The notes beneath the pieces are model-generated. The model had not been told where the DNA came from. It did no database searches and saw nothing but the letters and a program-made list of their open reading frames with translations. This document shows positions 1 through 7,728 of a DNA stretch of 64,000 bases, one piece after another. The stretch comes from Shewanella donghaensis. Lineage in GTDB: Bacteria > Pseudomonadota > Gammaproteobacteria > Enterobacterales > Shewanellaceae. Position 1 is the first letter of the stretch. Each line of letters starts with the position of its first letter. The DNA is taken from NCBI RefSeq assembly GCF_007567505.1, contig NZ_CP041783.1, positions 62,001 to 126,000 on the forward strand, given 5' to 3'. The position numbers and the translations under genes were made by a program.

Positions 1-668
1 TTTTTGACGTAACCCGCGAGATAGAAGGGTCCCGTTCCTACGGCAAAATAATCAATATTTTCAGGTGTCCCTTTTTGTAGCTGTTGCTGTGCATATTCGG
101 CAGAAAGAATGACAGCGAAATCAGTGGCTAGATTAGCTAAAAATGATGCATCTTTATTCGCCAAATGAAATACCACTTCGTAATCATTAACTTTTTCAAT
201 GTTTGTTACTAGGTTTGAAAAGCCAATACTTTGGAAAAAGGGATAGCCCGTGCGACTGACAAGGTGATAAGGGTGTTTAGTATCAATAATGCGGTTAAAT
301 GAAAATAATACATCGTCAGCATTGAAGGGGCGAGATGGGCTAAAAATGTCGCTATATTGGAATTGCACACCTTGGCGTAAAATGAAATGATATTTCAAAC
401 CATCATCAGAAACGGTCCATTGAGTAGCAAGCCCAGCAGTAAAGTCAGAAGAGTCGTTATTATAATCAAGAAGGCGATTATAGAGCTGATGAGAGCTCGC
501 ATCTATGGTGGTGCCGGAAGTCACCAGTTGGGGGTTAAATGTTTCTGGGTTGCCTTCTGAACAATAAACAATGCCAGAAGGGACATTTAACTCTCCACAA
601 CCCGTTATCAATAAAGACAATAAGCACATTAGTGTTGCCGGGAACCAGCGTTCTAGTTTATCACGCAT
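1..668 (-). CDS. sapA: SapA, periplasmic peptide-binding lipoprotein of the Sap ABC transporter (3' end outside window)
   Basis: I translated this region by hand; only the first ~222 residues lie in the window and the gene continues past position 1. The product begins MRDKLERWFPAT and has a hydrophobic segment ending in the lipobox LITGC, so it should be a lipoprotein anchored at the membrane. The mature part reads like a family 5 solute-binding protein: a CSEGNPETFNPQ stretch near the start, then SGTTIDASSHQLYNRL and a FNADDVLFSFNR segment. Family 5 proteins bind oligopeptides, and SapA belongs to the sapABCDF system. The gene lies 71 bases downstream of pspF on the same strand; sap and psp genes are also neighbours in enterobacteria. 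The family call is firm. The choice of SapA over another oligopeptide-binding protein rests partly on this context. Confidence 0.8.
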   Translation of the reverse strand, partial: MRDKLERWFPATLMCLLSLLITGCGELNVPSGIVYCSEGNPETFNPQLVTSGTTIDASSHQLYNRLLDYNNDSSDFTAGLATQWTVSDDGLKYHFILRQGVQFQYSDIFSPSRPFNADDVLFSFNRIIDTKHPYHLVSRTGYPFFQSIGFSNLVTNIEKVNDYEVVFHLANKDASFLANLATDFAVILSAEYAQQQLQKGTPENIDYFAVGTGPFYLAGYVK

Positions 669-739
669 TTTATTATCATTATTTTAGACTCTGAGAGACT
701 ATTTTAGCAGTGTTAATAACTTAGGAGCAAATATCACAC

Positions 740-1840
740 TCATGCTTTTTCAAGTAAATTGTATTTTTTCAATATCCCACGTAATTGGTGATAACTTAAG
801 TTAAGCATTTCCGCGGTTTTCTTCTGATTATATTGGCTTTCAGCTAACGCTCTTTTAAGTAACTCGACCTCGTAATTTTCAGTGTGATCCTTAAAGTCCA
901 ATGGAAAGCTGATTGCTAAGGGTTGAGCTTGGTTTAAGTCTGCTGTATCAATTGCTTCAGACTGGTTGATGTCTGCTGGAGCTTGTTGGCTAGGCGCGTG
1001 ATCATTGGTTGAACTTGCTTGTTGTCTTTCCCTAGTTTTAACTCTAGACATAGGGCGATAAGGTGAAGCAAATGGATCGACAATAATATGATCGATTTCT
1101 TCGCCATCAGATCCACGGCGATAAACACTTCGCTCAACCACGTTTTTGAGTTCACGGATATTACCTGGCCAACGATGTGACATGAGTTGCTCTATCGCCA
1201 CGGGGCTAAAACCAGTAAAGAACTCTAAGCCCAGTTGTCTTGCCATGCTGATAGCAAAGTATTCCGCTAATGGCATGATATCTTCTGTACGGCAGCGCAG
1301 TGGCGGTAGGGTAATAACATCAAATGCTAAGCGATCGAGCAAATCAGCCCTGAATTCCCCATTTTCAGCTAAAGAAGGTAAATCTTCATTGGCTGCACAA
1401 ATTAGTCTGACGTTTGTTCTAACGGTTTTACTGCCGCCAACACGCTCAAACTCGCCGTATTCGATTACTCGCAATAACTTTTCTTGAATTAAACCTGAGG
1501 TATTAGCAAGCTCATCTAAAAACAGCGTCCCTTCATCTGCACGTTCAAAGCGGCCTTCATGCTTGCCTTTAGCACCGGTAAAGGCGCCAGACTCATGACC
1601 AAATAGCTCACTTTCTAGTAATGACTCACTTAGTGATGAACAATTTAGTTTTATAAATTCTTGGTCCCAACGGGCTGAAAGATAATGCAAACGTTCTGCA
1701 ATAAGTTCTTTTCCCGTTCCGCGCTCACCGATAATGAGTACCGGCTTCGAAAGGGGGGCTACTTTGGACACATGTTCTAAAACTTCTAATAAAGCATTAG
1801 ATTGTCCGATAAGATTATCTTGCTCAAATTGTCTAGGCAC
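740..1840 (-). CDS. pspF: PspF, sigma-54 enhancer-binding activator of the phage-shock genes
   Basis: PspF is an AAA+ ATPase that remodels sigma-54 RNA polymerase at psp promoters and is inhibited by PspA. The protein has 366 residues and starts directly with the AAA+ module, with no receiver or sensing domain, as is usual for PspF. Visible motifs are the Walker A GERGTGKE, the sigma-54 contact loop GAFTGA, and a C-terminal Fis-type helix-turn-helix (KKTAEMLNLSYHQLRGILKKY). The linker between them (about residues 255-315) is rich in Gln, Ala and Asn. The start is GTG at 1840, read as MPRQFEQDNLIG. It is divergent from pspA, with the sigma-54 promoter in the gap between them. Divergent pspF/pspA is the known arrangement, so the call is secure. 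Confidence 0.95.
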   Translation of the reverse strand: MPRQFEQDNLIGQSNALLEVLEHVSKVAPLSKPVLIIGERGTGKELIAERLHYLSARWDQEFIKLNCSSLSESLLESELFGHESGAFTGAKGKHEGRFERADEGTLFLDELANTSGLIQEKLLRVIEYGEFERVGGSKTVRTNVRLICAANEDLPSLAENGEFRADLLDRLAFDVITLPPLRCRTEDIMPLAEYFAISMARQLGLEFFTGFSPVAIEQLMSHRWPGNIRELKNVVERSVYRRGSDGEEIDHIIVDPFASPYRPMSRVKTRERQQASSTNDHAPSQQAPADINQSEAIDTADLNQAQPLAISFPLDFKDHTENYEVELLKRALAESQYNQKKTAEMLNLSYHQLRGILKKYNLLEKA

Positions 1841-1960
1841 TGTAATTTTTAGTCTATTACGCTAACAAGTGGTGAAAATCATAATAGTTGGCTAAAGCTA
1901 CAAAAGGAAGTAAAAGTTAATAAATTGGTTAACTAGTTGAAAAATAAAGCTTTTAAAAAG

Positions 1961-1977
1961 TTGGCATGACTTGTGTA
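1961..1977 (+). promoter_or_regulatory. Sigma-54 promoter of pspABC
   Basis: The bases TTGGCATGACTTGTGTA carry the -24 GG (1963-1964) and the -12 G (1975), separated by the ten bases typical of sigma-54 promoters. The -12 dinucleotide is GT instead of the consensus GC. The site lies 42 bases upstream of the pspA start, and pspF is divergent. PspF-binding sites would be expected in 1841-1950, but I could not define them. Confidence 0.8.
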
Positions 1978-2018
1978 TTATATTCTTCGACATTAACAAT
2001 ATATTTGAGGAAAACATT

Positions 2019-2702
2019 ATGGGAATCTTTTCACGCTTTGCAGATATCATTAATTCTAACATCAGCGCTTTATTAGATAAGGCTGAAGACCCAGAAAAAA
2101 TGGTTCGTCTGATTATTCAGGAAATGGAAGATACGTTAGTTGAAGTACGTTCTACATCTGCAAAAGTATTAGCAGAAAAGAAAGAGTTACTAAGACGTAT
2201 TAGCCGTGTGCAAGAACAAGTCATCGATTGGCAAACTAAAGCTGAATTAGCTTTATCGAAAGATAGAGAAGACTTAGCAAAAGCAGCGTTAGTTGAAAAA
2301 CAAAAGACAGTCGCATTATTAGAAACACTTGAGATGGAACTTCAAGTTGTAGAAGAGCACATTGCTCGTCTAAAACAAGAAGTTGAGCAACTACAAGAGA
2401 AGCTTAATGATGCAAGAGCACGTCAAAAGACCATTATCATGCGTAAGCAAACTGCCACTTCGCGTTTAGAAGTAAAAAAGCAGCTTGATTCAAGCAAAAT
2501 TGATGATGCAATGGTGAAGTTCGAACAATATGAACGTCGCGTTGAAGGATTAGAGTCACAAGTTGAAGCTTATGATTTAGGCAAGAAAGGTAATCTTGCA
2601 GATGAATTTGCCGCACTTGAAGCTGAAGATTCAGTCAATGATGAGTTCGAAGCATTAAAAGCGAAAGTTAAAGCTAAATCACAACCTAAATCAAACAAGT
2701 AA
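2019..2702 (+). CDS. pspA: PspA, phage-shock membrane-stress effector (IM30/Vipp1 family)
   Basis: PspA (227 residues) is an ESCRT-III-like peripheral inner-membrane protein. It binds stressed membrane and, when membrane is intact, holds PspF inactive. The protein begins MGIFSRFADIINSNISALLDKAEDPEKM, the conserved amphipathic N-terminus, followed by long charged helices predicted to form coiled coil up to about residue 190. The frame is open further upstream from a TTG at 1971. That codon sits inside the sigma-54 promoter, however, whereas the ATG at 2019 has a GAGG ribosome site at 2007-2010 and begins with the conserved motif. The gene is first in a pspABC operon and ends 19 bases before pspB. 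Confidence 0.95.
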   Translation: MGIFSRFADIINSNISALLDKAEDPEKMVRLIIQEMEDTLVEVRSTSAKVLAEKKELLRRISRVQEQVIDWQTKAELALSKDREDLAKAALVEKQKTVALLETLEMELQVVEEHIARLKQEVEQLQEKLNDARARQKTIIMRKQTATSRLEVKKQLDSSKIDDAMVKFEQYERRVEGLESQVEAYDLGKKGNLADEFAALEAEDSVNDEFEALKAKVKAKSQPKSNK

Positions 2703-2721
2703 ACTTTTTCAGAGGTGAGTT

Positions 2722-2961
2722 ATGGATATGGATCTTCTTATTGCCCCAATCATTATATTTTTAGTTATTGTGGCGCCTATCTGGTTGATTCTTCATTATC
2801 GCAGTAAGCGACAAGTGAGTCAGGGGCTCACTGAGGCGGAGTTTACTCAATTAAACGATTTAATTGCTCAAGCAGATAAAATGGGCCAACGAATCGAAAC
2901 ATTGGAAGCTATTTTAGATACAGAGGCACCTGAGTGGAGGGGTAAAGATGAACAAAGCTAA
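2722..2961 (+). CDS. pspB: PspB, phage-shock inner-membrane protein
   Basis: This 79-residue protein has one N-terminal membrane segment (about residues 4-24, LLIAPIIIFLVIVAPIWLIL). A cytoplasmic part with heptad-like spacing (LTEAEFTQLNDLIAQADKM) follows. That matches PspB, which works with PspC to sense envelope stress and release PspF from PspA. An AGAGGTGAG ribosome site precedes the start. Its last 14 bases overlap the start of pspC, suggesting translational coupling. Confidence 0.92.
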   Translation: MDMDLLIAPIIIFLVIVAPIWLILHYRSKRQVSQGLTEAEFTQLNDLIAQADKMGQRIETLEAILDTEAPEWRGKDEQS

Positions 2962-3343
2962 CGGTCGTACTTTATACCGCATCCCCAAAACAGGTAAAAT
3001 ATCAGGCGTATGTGCAGGGATTGCAGATTACTTTAACTTTGAGACATGGTTAGTACGTGTCTTAGCCATTTCAATTTTGTTATTGGGCGGTGGAGGACCA
3101 GTAGTCGTTATCTACGTTGCATTGTGGATGATACTGGATATCAAACCTGAAAGTACAACACATGCTAAAGGCCATAAAGATATTGAAGTGAAGAAAAAAG
3201 TTTGGCAGGCAGGAGAGCCAGCAAAGCGCGCTCTACATGATGTAAATAGTCAGTTTTATGCACTCGAGATTAGATTGCAGCGACTTGAGCGACATGTCAC
3301 TTCAGATAATTTTGATTTGAAAAGAGAAATTAACAATCTTTAA
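2948..3343 (+). CDS. pspC: PspC, phage-shock inner-membrane protein
   Basis: The protein has 131 residues. Residues 8-68 form the PspC domain: RTLYRIPKTGKISGVCAGIADYF followed by a hydrophobic segment (VLAISILLLGGGGPVVVIYVALWMIL). A charged C-terminal tail with a possible coiled-coil end follows (SQFYALEIRLQRLERHV). With PspB it forms the membrane sensor of the Psp response. The start lies inside the end of pspB and is served by a GGAGGGG ribosome site at about 2936-2942. It is the last gene of the pspABC unit, which ends at a hairpin terminator 36 bases downstream. Confidence 0.92.
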   Translation: MNKANGRTLYRIPKTGKISGVCAGIADYFNFETWLVRVLAISILLLGGGGPVVVIYVALWMILDIKPESTTHAKGHKDIEVKKKVWQAGEPAKRALHDVNSQFYALEIRLQRLERHVTSDNFDLKREINNL

Positions 3344-3378
3344 CTCGATTCAAACTAATATCTTCATATAATTCCAAT

Positions 3379-3405
3379 GGGCGGTTTACCGCCCTTGTTT
3401 ATTTT
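3379..3405 (+). terminator. Intrinsic terminator after pspC
   Basis: GGGCGG (3379-3384) pairs with CCGCCC (3389-3394) around a TTTA loop and is followed by TTGTTTATTTT. It closes the pspABC transcript and separates it from ycjX. Confidence 0.85.
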
Positions 3406-3535
3406 CCCCGCTAGTCATGCAGATTTAATCTGCAGTATTCACATTACTGATTAAACATTACAGTATTAAATTCAATACGAATTGTATTAAAATCTAATCA
3501 TAAACTTTTCGCCTGTTGTTAAATTGAGATTAACT

Positions 3536-4990
3536 ATGAGTTTTATTGATCGTTCAATTAATAAGATTTCCCAGAAAACCCAGCAATTAGTTCATCGTTC
3601 AACAGATAGGCATGTGCGCTTGGCTGTTACGGGGCTGTCTGGTGCAGGGAAAACGGCATTTATTACCGGTTTAGTTAATCAAATGCTCCATGCTGGTCAG
3701 CACTCAGATAAAGGCCAAAAACAAAATCCACTGCCTTTATGGCAAGTATGTCGTGAAAACCGTCTAGTTGGCATAAAGCGAGCTATGCAGCCAGATTTGG
3801 CTATTGCCAGTTTTGATTATCAAGGTGGGATGAATTCTTTAACTCAAACTCCTGCAACTTGGCCGGCATCAACAAGAAATATTTCCGAATTAAGATTGGC
3901 GATAAAATATCGACCGAGAAAGGGGATATTGGCAAAACTGTCTGAAACCGCCACTTTATATGTCGATATCGTCGATTACCCCGGTGAGTGGTTGCTCGAC
4001 TTACCGATGATGAAACAAAATTTTGTTCAATGGAGTGAAGCCCAAGCTGCGGTTAAAAAGCGCCTAGAGGTCTCCGGTTGTTATTCAGATTTTGCCAGTG
4101 AGTTAGCCGCCATTAATCTAACTGATGTTGCTGATGAGCATAAGTTAAAACAAATCGCTGATCTTTATCAAACGCTACTGCTCGATTTAGTGAATAACCA
4201 AGGCTTTTATTTAGCGCAGCCAGGAAGAATGTTGTTGCCTGGTGAGTTTGCTGATACCCCTTTACTGGCCTTCTTTCCGTTGATTCATCTTGATAAAGAG
4301 GCATTATCCGAGCTAGAAAACGCTGCTGATGATAGTTATTACCAAGTACTAAAACGCCGTTACGACGAGTATGTTTCAGTGGTGGTAAAGCCTTTTTATC
4401 GTGACTATTTTGCCAGTTTTGACCGTCAATTGGTGCTGGTGGACTGTTTTAACGGTTTAAATAGCGGTAAAGCGCAGTTTGAGGACATGGGTAATGCACT
4501 TAATAGCATTGTTGAAAGTTTTCATTTTGGGCAGTCCAGTTTATTAAGGCGATTATTTTCCCCTAAAATAGACAAGCTACTGTTTGCGGCAAGTAAAGTT
4601 GATCGTGTTACTCGTGATCAGCAAGGCCAGGTATTAAGCTTATTAACCGACATGCTAAAACATAGTCAGCATTTTGCTAACTATGAAGGTTGTGAAGTTG
4701 AAACCATGGCCATTAGTGCGATAAAGGCGACTCAACATGGGATGGTGTCGACATCAACCGGTGAGCAAGAGGTGGTTAGGGGGATTGACGAGAATCAGCA
4801 AATGTTAACGATATTTCCTGGAGAAGTACCGCAACATCTACCTGAAGACAGCTTCTGGGATAAACAAGGTTTTAATTTTGTTTCATTTAATCCGCCTAAG
4901 TTACCCAATTCGTCACTATCAGATCCACGTTTTGAGCATATTCGCTTAGACCATTTATTACAGTTCCTTTTGGGCGATAAGTTGCAATAA
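3536..4990 (+). CDS. ycjX: YcjX-family P-loop GTPase
   Basis: This 484-residue protein belongs to the YcjX family (DUF463), predicted GTPases often found beside psp genes and co-induced with them. A P-loop GLSGAGKT spans residues 33-40, and LYVDIVDYPGEW in the middle looks like the Walker B/switch region. The frame opens at a TTG at 3524, but the ATG at 3536 gives the family-like start MSFIDRSINKISQKTQQL. The next gene, ycjF, starts one base after its stop. This psp-ycjX-ycjF order is the same as in E. coli, which supports a stress role; the cellular function is not established. Confidence 0.92.
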   Translation: MSFIDRSINKISQKTQQLVHRSTDRHVRLAVTGLSGAGKTAFITGLVNQMLHAGQHSDKGQKQNPLPLWQVCRENRLVGIKRAMQPDLAIASFDYQGGMNSLTQTPATWPASTRNISELRLAIKYRPRKGILAKLSETATLYVDIVDYPGEWLLDLPMMKQNFVQWSEAQAAVKKRLEVSGCYSDFASELAAINLTDVADEHKLKQIADLYQTLLLDLVNNQGFYLAQPGRMLLPGEFADTPLLAFFPLIHLDKEALSELENAADDSYYQVLKRRYDEYVSVVVKPFYRDYFASFDRQLVLVDCFNGLNSGKAQFEDMGNALNSIVESFHFGQSSLLRRLFSPKIDKLLFAASKVDRVTRDQQGQVLSLLTDMLKHSQHFANYEGCEVETMAISAIKATQHGMVSTSTGEQEVVRGIDENQQMLTIFPGEVPQHLPEDSFWDKQGFNFVSFNPPKLPNSSLSDPRFEHIRLDHLLQFLLGDKLQ

Positions 4991-4991
4991 C

Positions 4992-6113
4992 ATGACTAAA
5001 AATAATCCTAATCCTAAATATACAGATGCCAATGACACTCAACTGAGAAAACAACATGTTTTTGAAACTGAAAGTCTCGACTCTGCGAATGATAAAGATA
5101 CCACTGAGCAAGATGTCAAAGCACAACAGTCATTTGCTGATGTTGATTTCATTTGCGAATCAAATTTAGCAGATCTTCCACAAGCGATTGATGGGCTTGA
5201 ATCGATTAGTCAGCAAGACGATAAACCGCGAAATTTGTCTTTGCTCGCCAAGCTGTCTTTTATTGCATTAATCCTTGTGGTTATCGTGCAGTCACTACAG
5301 GGTTTGCAAAATGCTTACTTACAAAGCCCATGGTTATTTGGTTTTTATCTGGCAGTAACAGGCATTGTTGTTGCTTGGGCTGGAGCAATAACATTATCAG
5401 AATGGCGCAAACTGGTTAAGCTCAAGCATGTTGCTGATACGCAAGCTGCAGGTGAGCGCTTAGCACTGAGTATGCAGCGTGGTGAAGCCGGAAAATTTAT
5501 AACGCCTTTATTACAAAAATACCCAAATAGCCAAGGTAAAAAGCAATATTTAGCCATTGATGGTAGGGAGCATAATGATGCTGAAATGGTGTTGCTATTT
5601 GATGAATTAGTTTTATCTGAACGAGATGAAAAAGCGAAAAAGATTGTCGGTCGATTTGCTGCAGAATCAGCATTGCTATTGGCGGCAAGCCCCCTCGCTG
5701 TATTAGATATGGCGATTATTTTGTGGCGAAACCAGCGGATGATCAATGCAATTGCTGATGTTTATGGCATCGAGCTGGGTTATTGGAGCCGGATTAAACT
5801 GATTAAAAGCATTGTACTTAACATTGTTTATGCAGGTACAACCGAAGTGGTTACTGATTTGGGGACGCAATTACTGTCAGTTGAGATGACAGGAAAATTA
5901 TCAGCAAGACTTGCTCAAGGTCTAGGTGGCGGCTTGCTTACCGCACGTCTAGGCTATCAGGCCATGAGCTTATGCCGACCGCTCAGCTTTAAAGAGCAAA
6001 ATCGTCCTAAGCTGAGTCAAGTTCATCAGCAGCTATTAGGCGAGTTAAAGTCTTTTTCAAGTTCTGTATTACACAGCAATAAAACCAAAGAAAAACAGTT
6101 TGCAGAAAAATAG
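4992..6113 (+). CDS. ycjF: YcjF-family inner-membrane protein (DUF697/TIGR01620)
   Basis: The protein has 373 residues. An acidic, hydrophilic N-terminus of about 85 residues is followed by two membrane segments (SLLAKLSFIALILVVIVQSL and LFGFYLAVTGIVVAWAGAI). A conserved C-terminal domain (about residues 215-345) follows, with SALLLAASPLAVLDMAIIL and a GLGGGLLTARLGYQAMSLCRP stretch typical of YcjF. It starts one base after ycjX and is surely co-transcribed. The family is part of the psp-linked regulon; its biochemical role is unknown. Confidence 0.9.
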   Translation: MTKNNPNPKYTDANDTQLRKQHVFETESLDSANDKDTTEQDVKAQQSFADVDFICESNLADLPQAIDGLESISQQDDKPRNLSLLAKLSFIALILVVIVQSLQGLQNAYLQSPWLFGFYLAVTGIVVAWAGAITLSEWRKLVKLKHVADTQAAGERLALSMQRGEAGKFITPLLQKYPNSQGKKQYLAIDGREHNDAEMVLLFDELVLSERDEKAKKIVGRFAAESALLLAASPLAVLDMAIILWRNQRMINAIADVYGIELGYWSRIKLIKSIVLNIVYAGTTEVVTDLGTQLLSVEMTGKLSARLAQGLGGGLLTARLGYQAMSLCRPLSFKEQNRPKLSQVHQQLLGELKSFSSSVLHSNKTKEKQFAEK

Positions 6114-6278
6114 CTGGGTATTTTTTATGCAAAATATAAATTGTTGACTACAGTTTTATGACGGCTCGGATTGATGTGTGTATTGTTCATTGAATAACAC
6201 ATCATCTTATGCTGAAAGATACCGATCACGGATATGGAAGCAGATCGGTTTATAAATAGGACTTAACAGGAGTTAACA

Positions 6279-6623
6279 ATGTCTAATAAAGCTATGAAAC
6301 ATCCATTACTCATGGGCGTTATATTGGTTGGTGCACTGTCACTAATGAGCATAAACGTCAATGCAGCCACAAAAGAAGTTAAATCTACATCCCAAACAAC
6401 ACAGGTAAAAAAGCCTGCTAAAAATGTGGTTAGTAAAATCAATATTAATAAGGCGACAGTTGTAGAGCTGCAAGCCCTTAACGGCGTAGGGGAGGCGAAA
6501 GCTAAAGCTATTGTCGAATATCGAAAAAAGAACGGTAAATTCAAAAGCGTGCAGCAATTGACACAAGTGGCAGGAATAGGTGAAAAACTGGTTGAGAAAA
6601 ATACCCAAGTAATTAGCCTTTAA
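6279..6623 (+). CDS. Secreted ComEA-like helix-hairpin-helix DNA-binding protein
   Basis: This 114-residue protein has a cleavable signal peptide (hydrophobic core GVILVGALSLMSIN, likely cut after VNA) and a Lys/Thr-rich linker. A C-terminal helix-hairpin-helix pair follows: INKATVVELQALNGVGEAKA and FKSVQQLTQVAGIGEKLVEK. This is the soluble ComEA type of gammaproteobacteria, which binds DNA in the periplasm during uptake. An AGGAG ribosome site (6269-6273) precedes the ATG. It stands alone in its transcription unit and no other competence gene is nearby, so the uptake role is inferred from family only. Confidence 0.88.
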   Translation: MSNKAMKHPLLMGVILVGALSLMSINVNAATKEVKSTSQTTQVKKPAKNVVSKININKATVVELQALNGVGEAKAKAIVEYRKKNGKFKSVQQLTQVAGIGEKLVEKNTQVISL

Positions 6624-6648
6624 GATCAGCTATAAATACCTAAAAGCG

Positions 6649-6676
6649 AAAAAGGGAGCTAATGCTCCCTTTTTTT
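6649..6676 (+). terminator. Intrinsic terminator after the ComEA-like gene, possibly bidirectional
   Basis: GGGAGC (6654-6659) pairs with GCTCCC (6664-6669) around TAAT. An A-run lies on the left and seven T's on the right, so it could also serve yciK from the other strand. Confidence 0.88.
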
Positions 6677-6730
6677 CGCTCAAAAATAATCGATAGCGAT
6701 ATTACTGTATTTGGTCTTATTTGGGTCTTA

Positions 6731-7468
6731 TTATTGTGCGCTCAATTGTTGTCCATTGACTGCAACTGAATCTTCACCCATGAGGTATAAGTACGTCGGC
6801 ATTATATCTTGGGCCGTTTTTAATGTTTGTGGATCTTCACCAGGATAAGCTTTAGCGCGCATTTCTGTGCGCGTTGCACCTGGGTTAATACTATTAACAC
6901 GAAGATTGGTACCATCACATTCATGGGCAAGCACTTGCATCATACCTTCGGTGGCAAATTTAGAAAAAGCGTAAGGCCCCCAATATGCACGTCCTTGACG
7001 ACCAACACCGCTAGAAGTGAAGATAATAGATGCTGATGGTGCGCTTCGCATGATCGGTAATAAGGCTTTAGTTAAGATGACTTGGGCGGTGACGTTCACT
7101 TTCATAACATCTTCTAGTGATTCAAGGTCAATATGTTCAAACGGACCAAGCGCGCCTAATAAGCTTGCATTGTGTAGTAAACCATCTAAATGATTGAATT
7201 GTTCAGCGATTGTTTCTGCCATGTCTTTGTAGTTTTGTTCTGTTGCACCTTTTAAATCTAACGGCACAATGGCAGGTTTAGGATAACCAGCTTGTTCTAT
7301 TTCATCGTAAACAGCTTCAAGTTTTTTTACTGTTTTACCTAATAGGATGACGGTTGCGCCATGTTTTGCAAAGTTTATCGCTGCAGTTCGACCAATTCCA
7401 GCACCTGCACCTGTAACAAGGATTGTTTTATTTTTTAGTAAATCTTTTTCAGCTTGATATTCCAACAT
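6731..7468 (-). CDS. yciK: YciK, short-chain dehydrogenase/reductase
   Basis: This is a classical SDR of 245 residues. The NAD(P)-binding motif TGAGAGIG lies near residue 20, followed by HNAS, and SS-15-YAFSK carries the catalytic Ser-Tyr-Lys (FTSSGVGRQG ... YWGPYAFSKFA). PGATRTEM follows the catalytic region. The N-terminus (MLEYQAEKDLLKNKTILVTG) and length match YciK, an oxidoreductase of unknown substrate. It is on the minus strand, convergent with the ComEA-like gene and divergent from the lipase gene. Family is certain; the YciK orthology is likely. Confidence 0.88.
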   Translation of the reverse strand: MLEYQAEKDLLKNKTILVTGAGAGIGRTAAINFAKHGATVILLGKTVKKLEAVYDEIEQAGYPKPAIVPLDLKGATEQNYKDMAETIAEQFNHLDGLLHNASLLGALGPFEHIDLESLEDVMKVNVTAQVILTKALLPIMRSAPSASIIFTSSGVGRQGRAYWGPYAFSKFATEGMMQVLAHECDGTNLRVNSINPGATRTEMRAKAYPGEDPQTLKTAQDIMPTYLYLMGEDSVAVNGQQLSAQ

Positions 7469-7630
7469 GGTTCATTTTTTCCTTGGACTGCAAAAGCGCG
7501 TCAAATCTCAATTCGAACAAAAGTTAAACGCTCGTTTCAAACAAATGACTGATAAATGTTAGTAAGTACCACTTTCTCATGTAACAAACTTGTAGCTAAC
7601 TCTATAATTTTACGTTAACTTGAGATTAGT

Positions 7631-7652
7631 TAAGGACAAAAATATGTCCTTA
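7631..7652. promoter_or_regulatory. Inverted repeat upstream of the lipase gene
   Basis: TAAGGACA (7631-7638) is mirrored exactly by TGTCCTTA (7645-7652) across six bases, about 77 bases before the lipase start, in the 260-base divergent gap with yciK. It could be an operator or a leader hairpin. No T-run follows, so a terminator is unlikely. Confidence 0.4.
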
Positions 7653-7728
7653 TGGTCATGCGTTTACACTATTGTGACCAATTTTTGGGGAAATTAAAAT
7701 TATTACAACAAGATTTGGGGAAAAAAAG

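Noticed and set aside
1146..1487. 113-codon frame opposite pspF
   Set aside because: Antisense shadow of a strongly conserved AAA+ gene, with no start signal of its own.
1971..2018. Sixteen extra residues at the N-terminus of PspA
   Set aside because: The TTG start would lie in the sigma-54 -12 element, upstream of the transcript start.
5345..5746. 133-codon frame opposite ycjF
   Set aside because: Antisense to a conserved domain, with low-complexity Ser/Ala content and no ribosome site.
6221..6249. ACCGATC/GATCGGT inverted repeat before the ComEA-like gene
   Set aside because: A 15-base loop, no T-run and no matching site elsewhere; too weak to call a terminator or operator.
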